Shown: piece by piece, positions 1 to 4,702 of the stretch | Position numbering within the stretch: position 1 is the first letter of the stretch | How the letters are laid out: every line of letters starts with the position of its first letter | Source: Candidatus Gastranaerophilales bacterium | GTDB lineage: Bacteria > Cyanobacteriota > Vampirovibrionia > Gastranaerophilales > Gastranaerophilaceae | DNA length: 5,572 bases | NCBI GenBank assembly: GCA_944326625.1 | Contig: CALVER010000109.1 | Span: 1 to 5,572 of the forward strand | Direction of reading: 5' to 3' | The notes under the pieces: model-generated | Seen by the model: only the letters and a program-made list of their open reading frames with translations | What the model was told of the DNA's origin: nothing | Database searches by the model: none | Program-made: the position numbers and the translations under genes

Positions 1-100
1 ATGTTCAGTGTGTTGTCGTGGCTCAGCCACCCAAAACCCTTGTTAAATCTACCTAGAGGAGACGCCCCCCCCCGTTTTGCAAAAATTTCTCAAATTTCAT
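1..100 (-). CDS. Start of an unrecognised gene, frame broken at a run of nine G; runs off the left edge
   Basis: The ATG is at 100-98, with GGAG at 113-110 (9-base spacing) and a good promoter just upstream, so the start looks genuine. As sequenced, the frame reads MKFEKFLQNGGGRLL and stops with TAG at 55-53. Moving to the third frame inside the G run gives an open frame from the tract to base 1, reading ASPLGRFNKGFGWLSHDNTL. That frame has no ATG of its own: it is closed by TGA at 92-90 just upstream. One extra G (10) or two fewer (7) would therefore join the start to the open frame. The fragment is hydrophilic, shows no signal peptide and matches no family I know. It follows the GH13 gene on the same strand after 68 bases, but its own promoter argues for separate transcription. 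It could be a phase-variable gene, a pseudogene, or a gene hit by a homopolymer sequencing error. Confidence 0.55.
65..73. repeat. Homopolymer of nine C (G on the coding strand)
   Basis: Nine consecutive C on the plus strand read as nine G in the minus-strand gene, at codons 10 to 12. It stands out in an otherwise AT-rich window and sits exactly where the reading frame breaks. Such tracts are prone to slipped-strand mispairing and also to base-calling and assembly errors. Confidence 0.9.
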
Positions 101-109
101 AAGCTTTTT

Positions 110-115
110 CTCCTT
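110..115 (-). promoter_or_regulatory. Ribosome binding site AAGGAG for the leftmost gene
   Basis: AAGGAG on the minus strand, 9 bases before the ATG at 100. It supports translation starting there even though the frame breaks a few codons later. Confidence 0.65.
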
Positions 116-128
116 TTTTATGTATTTT

Positions 129-157
129 ATTTTAGCAAATTTTTTATTTTTTGGCAA
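129..157 (-). promoter_or_regulatory. Sigma70-like promoter for the leftmost minus-strand gene
   Basis: Read on the minus strand, a -35 box TTGCCA (157-152, 5 of 6 to consensus) is followed by a 17-base spacer and a -10 box TAAAAT (134-129, 5 of 6). The predicted transcript starts near base 122, leaving about 21 bases of leader that contains the ribosome binding site. It lies in the gap after the GH13 stop codon. I see no GC-rich terminator hairpin in that gap, so read-through from the GH13 gene is also possible. Confidence 0.6.
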
Positions 158-168
158 TAACAAATACT

Positions 169-1710
169 TTATTTCAGTTCAAAATCATTCACAAGCAATA
201 CCTGAATTTCGCCCGGCATAAGATTAACTTTAAATTTATCTTTTTCGGAAACAGGAGCCGTATCCATTTGAACAGGTATGGTCAATAATGAATCATTATA
301 ATGCGGAACTTTTATAACGGCTTCGCTGATTGCCCGAAAATTCATATTACCGAACACTAAAATTGTAGTTTTGTTATAAGAAATTCCATAAGCAAAAACG
401 GCTTCATTATTTGTTTTCAGCTCAACAAAATTGCCGTTAGCGACAACAGGTGCGATAAATTGTTTAAAGCCGTTTGCCATAACAAAATCGCGTTTAAAAT
501 TAGTATTTTTACCTCCCGGCTGACGTGAAAAATTGAATATATCAAGTTTCCCGCGATGAACAAAATAATATTCGTCATCAGTAGAAGTTGAACGGGCTTT
601 TTTATTGCCCCACAAATAAATATAATTGTCACATGTATCAAAACCGTCAACATAATAAGAATTTACAGGCAAAGTGGAATTAAGCCACAAAATCATATTA
701 CTGTATTGTTCTCCGTTAATCAGAACAGGGCTTAATTCATCGTGGGTCGTAAAACTTCCGATAACAGCCTTAGGCTCTGCAAACTTATTTTTTAAAGAAT
801 TTGTAAATTTTATGTGCTCCATTAATTCAGAAGCCGTACGCCAATCTTTCATTTTAAAATAGCTGGCATAAAAACCGTCAAATCCGGCTTCCAAAAGCTT
901 GTCATAAAGAGTAAAAACAGCATCGGGAAAAACAGCCTCAGTCCAAGAATCAGAGGCTTCCGCAAGCCACATAAATTGCGGATCTTTTTTTCTGGAATAG
1001 TTTATAAGCTCTTTCCAAAATTTCGCGGGCTTTGCGGTTGCGACATCTGCCCTGATGCCATCTGCACCAAGCTGCATAACATAATCAACAAATCCTTTAT
1101 AAAGATTATAAACATCCTGATTAATACTATTTTCATTGCCTGCATTCAAAAGCCGCACATCAGTCCAATCAGAAGGAATTACAGGCTGACCGGAGGAATC
1201 TTTCACAAAAAGTTCAGGACGTTTCAGATAAAGGTCATACGCGCCGCATGCCGGAAGGTCAACAATAACTCTGATTTTTCTTTTATGAGCTTCATTAATA
1301 AATTTTACTGCCTGTTCTTCAAGAGACAATGCCGTTTTATCGCTTTTTAACTGGGGATTTAATTCGCTGAAACTTGCCGCCGCATATAAAGATCCTGCAG
1401 AACCTAAAGCTTTGGTTTTACCTGTTGCCATAACAGGCATTACATGAATAGTGTTTACGCCTGATGTCATAAGCTCATCCAGCCTGCCGATTGCATTTAA
1501 AAAATTCCCGCTTTCTTCCCCTTCGGATTTATCGATAATGCCGTCTTTATTAATATCCTGAGCCCCGAAAGTCCTCAAATTTATTTCATAAATTATTGCA
1601 TTATTATTCAAAAACAAAGATCTTAAATCATTTACCCAGGCATCCGCCGCTAACACGGATGACGCTGTTAAACACATTACTCCTAATATAGCTAAAAATC
1701 TTTTAATCAT
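169..1710 (-). CDS. Exported alpha-amylase family (GH13) glycoside hydrolase
   Basis: A 513-residue GH13 enzyme, expected to cleave or transfer alpha-glucosidic bonds outside the cytoplasm. I chose the ATG at 1710 because AAGGGG lies 6 bases upstream. The in-frame ATG at 1725 has no such site. Residues 1-21 form a Sec signal peptide ending VLA. A YEINLRTF strand at 41-48 is followed by an EF-hand-like loop at 52-63 (D52, N54, D56, D60, E63), where many GH13 enzymes carry DSNGDGIGD. Region I strand IRVIVD ends at D151. Region II GADGIRAD gives R220 and the nucleophile D222. Region III FMWLAE gives the acid/base E251. Region IV FTTHD gives H323 and D324. A beta-rich domain C fills roughly 435-513. 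The catalytic triad is intact, but region I lacks the usual Asn-His after the Asp (DLPACG), so substrate preference is uncertain. It is divergent from the sugar-binding gene. Exact activity (amylase, pullulanase-like or transferase) cannot be told. Confidence 0.9.
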   Translation of the reverse strand: MIKRFLAILGVMCLTASSVLAADAWVNDLRSLFLNNNAIIYEINLRTFGAQDINKDGIIDKSEGEESGNFLNAIGRLDELMTSGVNTIHVMPVMATGKTKALGSAGSLYAAASFSELNPQLKSDKTALSLEEQAVKFINEAHKRKIRVIVDLPACGAYDLYLKRPELFVKDSSGQPVIPSDWTDVRLLNAGNENSINQDVYNLYKGFVDYVMQLGADGIRADVATAKPAKFWKELINYSRKKDPQFMWLAEASDSWTEAVFPDAVFTLYDKLLEAGFDGFYASYFKMKDWRTASELMEHIKFTNSLKNKFAEPKAVIGSFTTHDELSPVLINGEQYSNMILWLNSTLPVNSYYVDGFDTCDNYIYLWGNKKARSTSTDDEYYFVHRGKLDIFNFSRQPGGKNTNFKRDFVMANGFKQFIAPVVANGNFVELKTNNEAVFAYGISYNKTTILVFGNMNFRAISEAVIKVPHYNDSLLTIPVQMDTAPVSEKDKFKVNLMPGEIQVLLVNDFELK

Positions 1711-1716
1711 ACATAT

Positions 1717-1722
1717 CCCCTT
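1717..1722 (-). promoter_or_regulatory. Ribosome binding site AAGGGG that decides the GH13 start
   Basis: AAGGGG on the minus strand, 6 bases before the ATG at 1710. The alternative ATG at 1725 would place this site inside the coding region and has no purine-rich site of its own, so translation most likely starts at 1710. Confidence 0.7.
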
Positions 1723-1733
1723 CATAAATACAT

Positions 1734-1760
1734 ATTATCAGACAGCAGAATTTTTTGCAA
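1734..1760 (-). promoter_or_regulatory. Weak candidate promoter for the GH13 gene
   Basis: On the minus strand, GATAAT (1739-1734) could serve as a -10 box, with TTGCAA (1760-1755) as a -35 box at a short 15-base spacing. The spacing is suboptimal and the region is AT-rich, so this is only a candidate. It lies in the 106-base region shared with the divergent plus-strand promoter. Confidence 0.3.
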
Positions 1761-1764
1761 ATAA

Positions 1765-1792
1765 TTGTAACTTTTATTATTCATTGTATAAT
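1765..1792 (+). promoter_or_regulatory. Promoter of the sugar-binding protein gene
   Basis: A perfect -10 box TATAAT at 1787-1792 is preceded, after 16 bases, by a partial -35 box TTGTAA at 1765-1770. Transcription would begin near 1799, giving a leader of about 18 bases that holds the ribosome binding site. Confidence 0.6.
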
Positions 1793-1801
1793 TGGAATAT
1801 T

Positions 1802-1808
1802 AAAGGAG
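1802..1808 (+). promoter_or_regulatory. Ribosome binding site AAAGGAG that decides the sugar-binding protein start
   Basis: AAAGGAG lies 8 bases before the ATG at 1817. An in-frame TTG at 1784 exists but sits next to the -10 box, upstream of the expected transcript start, so it cannot be the start if the promoter call is right. Confidence 0.75.
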
Positions 1809-1816
1809 CAATATTA

Positions 1817-3082
1817 ATGAAAAAATTTTTTGCTATTCTTGGTCTGATAATAGTGTGCAGTCTATTTTTTATAACTTTTATTAAGACAGACAACCGCAGT
1901 ACACAAAATGAAGTGGTTTTCTGGACACTGCAGATGAGTGACTTTTCAGAATATGTTAACGGCGTTATACAAGAATTTGAAGCACAAAATCCCGATATTA
2001 AAATCAAATGGATAGACGTACCGTTTTCGGAAGGTGAAAAACGCACGCTGGCCTCTGTTTTAAGCGATAATCCGCCTGATTTAATTAACTTAAATCCTGA
2101 TTTTTCGGCGATTTTGGCGCAAAAAGGCGCCTTATATGAAATTGATGAAAATTCAACAGGACAATTTGTCCCGCAAATCATTGACTCTTTAAAATACAAC
2201 GGCAAACTCTATTCAATCCCATGGTATGCAACATCAGCCGTAACGATTTATAATAAAGATTTATTCAATAAATCCGGTTTAGATGTTCCTGAAACCTATA
2301 CACAAATGGGGCAGACCGCAGAACAAATGAAAAAAAGAACAAATGCATATATCTGGCTTCCCAATATATCCGAAAATGATACAATGCTTAGAATTTTAAA
2401 CAAATACGGTGTAAATTCAGCCGAAAATATAAATTCAACAAAGGCATCAGAAGTTTTTGACTTTTTCAAAAACTTATACCAAAAAGATTTAATACCGAAA
2501 GAATCCATAACCCAGACGCACCGTGAAGCTTTGGAAAAATATATGTCGGGAAACATTGCTCTTTTTCAGGCAGGCGCAAATTTTTTGAATATGATTAAAG
2601 AAAATGCACCGTCAACTTATGCACACACTGACGTTGCAAAACAATTAACGGGAGACCTGGGACAATATGATTTTTCACTGATGAATTTTGTTATACCGTT
2701 AAGAGCTAAACATAAACAAGCCGCCCTGAAGTTTGCGCTTTTCCTGACAAATGAAAAAAATCAGCTTGAACTTGCGAAATTAACCAACGTTATCGCGGTA
2801 AATCAAGACACTCTAAAGGATGAATTTTATACAAGATACGACAAAACCGATTTAATGGCAAAAGCCAGAGTCATAAGCGCAAAACAGTTAACTAAAGTAC
2901 AACCTGCGCTGAAATCCCAAAAAAATCAAAAAGAAATCAATACCCTGATAAATTCAGCAGTACAGGAAGTTTTACTCAATAAACAAGAAACCCCGTCAGT
3001 ATTAGACAGGGTTTCAAAAAACTGGAAACTTCTTAACACCGGCAGCAGAACCCGCCAAACGAAGGCATCCCAAACATCATAG
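1817..3082 (+). CDS. ABC transporter sugar-binding protein, family 1 extracellular solute-binding
   Basis: A 421-residue protein of the family that captures sugars or oligosaccharides outside the membrane and passes them to an ABC importer. Residues 1-22 are a hydrophobic export signal or anchor. Its C14 follows IIV, a poor lipobox, so lipoprotein processing is doubtful. Family-like segments follow in order: VVFWTLQM (33-40) and EFEAQNPDIKIKW (53-65) in the first lobe, PPDLINLNPDF (86-96), YNGKLYSIPWYATS (127-140) with the IYNKDLF hinge strand (144-150), MSGNIALFQAG (243-253), and AALKFALFLTN (302-312). Length is normal for the family. It is divergent from the GH13 gene, suggesting uptake of its products, but no permease or ATPase is in the window. 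The last 16 residues (406-421, polar, Ser/Thr/Lys/Arg-rich) are encoded by DNA that overlaps the opposite-strand gene and look like an accidental extension. Substrate unknown. Confidence 0.9.
   Translation: MKKFFAILGLIIVCSLFFITFIKTDNRSTQNEVVFWTLQMSDFSEYVNGVIQEFEAQNPDIKIKWIDVPFSEGEKRTLASVLSDNPPDLINLNPDFSAILAQKGALYEIDENSTGQFVPQIIDSLKYNGKLYSIPWYATSAVTIYNKDLFNKSGLDVPETYTQMGQTAEQMKKRTNAYIWLPNISENDTMLRILNKYGVNSAENINSTKASEVFDFFKNLYQKDLIPKESITQTHREALEKYMSGNIALFQAGANFLNMIKENAPSTYAHTDVAKQLTGDLGQYDFSLMNFVIPLRAKHKQAALKFALFLTNEKNQLELAKLTNVIAVNQDTLKDEFYTRYDKTDLMAKARVISAKQLTKVQPALKSQKNQKEINTLINSAVQEVLLNKQETPSVLDRVSKNWKLLNTGSRTRQTKASQTS
2983..3015 (-). terminator. Intrinsic terminator of the Met-rich gene, inside the sugar-binding protein gene
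   Basis: An 11-base inverted repeat (2987-2997 and 3005-3015) has a 7-base loop. In minus-strand RNA the arms GAAACCCUGUC and GACGGGGUUUC pair fully with one G-U wobble, followed by UUGUUU. In plus-strand RNA the same position is a C-A mismatch and A residues follow. The hairpin starts 17 bases after the minus-strand stop codon (3035-3033). All of this points to termination of the minus-strand gene. The U-tract is interrupted, so efficiency may be modest. Confidence 0.6.
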
Positions 3083-3500
3083 GCCCGCCCATCGGCATCA
3101 TCATAGGTCCTCCGAACATCATCGGCGTTGACCACGCTGAAACATACCCGAATGAGCCGAACATAGGCATTGGCGGCCGCATAAATAGTGATGTTGCAAG
3201 TGCCGTGCCCGTCATTCCGACAGATGCCGCAAACGGATTGCCTCCCGTAAACGAAGTCATAACACTATTCATAGTTGAGCCGAGATAACTGTGTGTTGTT
3301 TTATCAATAGCATTACCTAATAACGCATTTCCAACCCCTGCGGCAGTGGAAGATATACCGTATGATGCAGCCTGCATAGGATTTGCACCGTTATTACGTG
3401 CATCAAAATAGTTAATTATACCATTCAAACCTGCAAGGCCTGCCTGAATACCCGTTACCGTATTAGTAAATCCCGGATTATATCCGCACCAATAGCTCAT
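3033..3500 (-). CDS. Gly/Met-rich small protein ending in CCRC, function unknown
   Basis: A 155-residue protein I do not recognise. The ATG at 3500 has GAGG at 3511-3508, 7 bases upstream. There is no classical signal peptide. The N-terminal two thirds has glycine-spaced, mildly hydrophobic stretches (GIQAGLAGLNGII at 17-29, GISSTAAGVGNALLGNAI at 48-65, VGMTGTALATSLF at 94-106) that could be glycine-zipper-like helices. The tail from about 107 is rich in Met, Gly, Pro and Phe, with about 12 Met in 40 residues (for example MMFGGPMMMPMGGPMMFGMP at 127-146). It ends FCCRC, and C5 is the only other cysteine. Such Met and Cys clusters can bind soft metals such as Cu(I), but that is inference only. 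The gene runs tail to tail into the sugar-binding gene with a 50-base overlap. Promoter elements upstream are ambiguous: TATAAT at 3520-3515 is too close to the ribosome binding site, and TATAAA at 3536-3531 lacks a -35 box. Confidence 0.75.
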   Translation of the reverse strand: MSYWCGYNPGFTNTVTGIQAGLAGLNGIINYFDARNNGANPMQAASYGISSTAAGVGNALLGNAIDKTTHSYLGSTMNSVMTSFTGGNPFAASVGMTGTALATSLFMRPPMPMFGSFGYVSAWSTPMMFGGPMMMPMGGPMMFGMPSFGGFCCRC

Positions 3501-3655
3501 TAATATACCTCATAATTATACTTATATATATTTATAAACACATTTAGCCTCCTGATAATTGCCATGTTTTAATTAAATATTAAGCATTGTAACAAAATAT
3601 AAGCTTTAAATTAAAGTTTAAAAGCCATAATGCCGATTAAGATATTACAAGGAAA

Positions 3656-3661
3656 AAGGGA
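3656..3661 (+). promoter_or_regulatory. Ribosome binding site AAGGGA that decides the next plus-strand start
   Basis: AAGGGA sits 7 bases before the ATG at 3669. The in-frame ATG at 3630 has no purine-rich site and overlaps a possible -10 box (CATAAT, 3626-3631), so the later start is preferred. Confidence 0.55.
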
Positions 3662-3668
3662 TAATCTG

Positions 3669-4166
3669 ATGGGTCTTAACGTAAACTACACTCAAAATTA
3701 CAAAACCGGCATTGATACTTCTATCTTGAAGGAAGTATCTGCTGAAATTCTTAAAAGAGCTCAAGCAAAAGCTATGAAGGCCCAATCAGCAAACAGTGTT
3801 TTCAAAACACAAGAATTAGGTTTGGACTTATATCAGGGGAAAGTAGACACTCAAACGGCACGCCAAATTGCAATGAACAATTCAGGTATGCAAATTCAAC
3901 TCAATCAGGAAGTTTTGAATTCAATCAAATTTTTGAACACCCAAGCAGCACAACAGGTTCAAAAAAATGTTGAAGGGAAAATCGCATTTTCAGTTTACGA
4001 AGGAGCAGATGTACAAAAAGCGGCAGAGACTCCGAAATTCAATTCAATAGTAAGTTTCAGCGCTGCAAAAGATAAAAAGGGTTCAAATCCTTTCTATCAC
4101 GGTGAACTTTTAGCTAACGGACACAAAAAAGAAGAAAAGCACGAAGATATTAACATTTTCGGTTAA
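3669..4166 (+). CDS. Small Gln/Lys-rich soluble protein, function unknown
   Basis: A 165-residue protein I do not recognise. It starts MGLNVNYTQNYKTG, chosen for the ribosome binding site just upstream. Starting at 3630 would add 13 residues with no such site. It has no signal peptide, membrane segment or cysteine, so it is probably cytoplasmic. Residues about 18-42 (SILKEVSAEILKRAQAKAMK and onward) look like a charged amphipathic helix. A Gln/Asn-rich middle follows, including NNSGMQIQLNQEVLNSIKFL and TQAAQQVQKN, again with helical character. The C-terminus is polar and Lys/His/Glu-rich (NGHKKEEKHEDINIFG). It stands alone on its strand between two minus-strand unknown genes, and its stop codon overlaps that of the following gene. 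A weak -10 candidate CATAAT lies at 3626-3631 with no convincing -35 box. Lineage-specific protein is the most cautious label. Confidence 0.75.
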   Translation: MGLNVNYTQNYKTGIDTSILKEVSAEILKRAQAKAMKAQSANSVFKTQELGLDLYQGKVDTQTARQIAMNNSGMQIQLNQEVLNSIKFLNTQAAQQVQKNVEGKIAFSVYEGADVQKAAETPKFNSIVSFSAAKDKKGSNPFYHGELLANGHKKEEKHEDINIFG

Positions 4167-4177
4167 TAAAAATCTTC
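4143..4177. repeat. AT-rich imperfect inverted repeat at the convergent stop codons
   Basis: GAAGAT-ATTAAC (4143-4154) can pair with GTTAAT (4162-4167) and ATCTTC (4172-4177), with a four-A bulge and a 7-base loop. It straddles the two overlapping stop codons. It has no U-tract on either strand and only a few GC pairs, so it would be at best a weak transcript end for either gene. Confidence 0.3.
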
Positions 4178-4525
4178 ATCTTCGGTGTTTTCGCTAGTAT
4201 TTGTTAAAGATTCCTCAATTTTTTTCTTTTTGATATCCTCTTTGGACTTACCTTTGAGGGTAATCTTTTTTTTCTTGGCGTTAATAACATCCGCAACATT
4301 CATCATGGCAAGTGAATTCAGCGTAGCACGTAAGACAGCGCTCTGATCCATATATTTATTTTGTTCTTGCGTTTCGTCATCCTCGCGTTTTTGCTGGGCA
4401 AAATATTCACCGCCCTGCCCCATTTTATCATCCTGAGTACGCGCAGCGGTGCCGGATATATCGCCGCTTTTAAAATTAAACGCGCCGCCGATTCCGAAAA
4501 ATCCTGCAGATCTGTTATCGACCAT
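4163..4525 (-). CDS. Small charged protein with Lys-rich C-terminal half and acidic tail, function unknown
   Basis: A 120-residue protein I do not recognise. The ATG at 4525 has AAAGGG 8 bases upstream and a TATAAT box at 4557-4552, giving a leader of about 20 bases. The N-terminus is Gly/Phe-rich (SAGFFGIGGAFNFKSGDISG, 6-25). A highly charged stretch follows (REDDETQEQNK, 47-57), then a likely helix (QSAVLRATLNSLAMMNVADV, 61-80). Next comes a Lys-rich segment (AKKKKITLKGKSKEDIKKKK, 83-102), and the end is acidic (ENTEDEDFY). There is no signal peptide, membrane segment or cysteine. The opposed basic and acidic blocks suggest binding to nucleic acid or another protein, but no known domain is visible. 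Its stop overlaps that of the plus-strand neighbour by four bases. It is divergent from the pilin-like operon, with 177 bases between their starts. Confidence 0.75.
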   Translation of the reverse strand: MVDNRSAGFFGIGGAFNFKSGDISGTAARTQDDKMGQGGEYFAQQKREDDETQEQNKYMDQSAVLRATLNSLAMMNVADVINAKKKKITLKGKSKEDIKKKKIEESLTNTSENTEDEDFY

Positions 4526-4551
4526 AAATTTATACCCTTTGTGTTTATTAG

Positions 4552-4557
4552 ATTATA
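4552..4557 (-). promoter_or_regulatory. -10 box TATAAT for the charged-protein gene
   Basis: A perfect TATAAT on the minus strand places transcription start about 20 bases before the ATG at 4525, with AAAGGG in between. I find no good -35 box at 16-18 bases, so it may need an activator or rely on the -10 alone. Confidence 0.45.
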
Positions 4558-4603
4558 ACTAACCTGATGTAATTTTAACTCCACTAAATAAATTAATTTG
4601 CTA

Positions 4604-4627
4604 CAATGTAAAAAAATATTTACATTG
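4604..4627. promoter_or_regulatory. Perfect inverted repeat CAATGTAAA-N6-TTTACATTG, candidate operator
   Basis: Two 9-base arms, 4604-4612 and 4619-4627, match perfectly around a 6-base AT spacer. The repeat lies upstream of the -35 box of the pilin-like operon (4646) and 46 bases from the divergent TATAAT at 4557-4552, so a dimeric regulator bound here could affect either gene. There is no U-tract, so it is not a terminator. The half-site spacing differs from cyanobacterial NtcA (GTA-N8-TAC; here N10). The regulator is unknown. Confidence 0.5.
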
Positions 4628-4645
4628 GAAATTATAGCATATTTA

Positions 4646-4677
4646 TTGAAAAAGACAACAAACTATGGTATTATAAT
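4646..4677 (+). promoter_or_regulatory. Promoter of the pilin-like operon
   Basis: TTGAAA at 4646-4651 is followed after 17 bases by TATTAT (4669-4674), which overlaps a perfect TATAAT (4672-4677, 20-base spacing). Transcription should start around 4681-4684, giving a leader of about 20 bases with AAAAGG at 4690-4695. Confidence 0.55.
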
Positions 4678-4689
4678 AATAGGATTTAG

Positions 4690-4695
4690 AAAAGG
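4690..4695 (+). promoter_or_regulatory. Ribosome binding site AAAAGG that decides the first pilin-like start
   Basis: AAAAGG lies 7 bases before the ATG at 4703. The frame stays open back to 4598, but starting there would bury the prepilin cleavage motif 35 residues further in and would place the start upstream of the promoter. Confidence 0.65.
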
Positions 4696-4702
4696 CGTTT
4701 AT

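Noticed and set aside
101..168. Terminator after the GH13 gene
   Set aside because: The gap is AT-rich with no GC-containing hairpin; what is visible there is a promoter and ribosome binding site for the next gene.
976..1350. Plus-strand open frame of 124 codons inside the GH13 gene
   Set aside because: It is antisense to well-conserved GH13 motifs, has no ribosome binding site and its translation resembles no protein. The same applies to the other antisense frames inside the GH13, sugar-binding and pilin genes.
1711..1725. Upstream ATG at 1725 as the GH13 start (five extra residues)
   Set aside because: No purine-rich site precedes it, whereas AAGGGG is correctly placed for the ATG at 1710, and the shorter form gives a cleaner signal peptide.
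1817..1882. Lipoprotein signal in the sugar-binding protein (Cys at residue 14)
   Set aside because: The residues before Cys are I-I-V; a lipobox needs Gly, Ala or Ser just before the Cys. The hydrophobic stretch also continues past it.
3604..3623. Short AT-only inverted repeats (CTTTAA-A-TTAAAG and TTTAAA copies)
   Set aside because: Such repeats arise easily by chance in an AT-rich intergenic region, and there is no associated promoter spacing or U-tract.
4318..4584. Minus-strand 88-codon frame overlapping the charged-protein gene
   Set aside because: It is a shifted-frame shadow of the 120-residue gene, which has the matching ribosome binding site and -10 box.
4598..4702. 35-codon N-terminal extension of the first pilin-like gene
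   Set aside because: It lies across the palindrome and promoter and would bury the prepilin motif. The ATG at 4703 has its own ribosome binding site.
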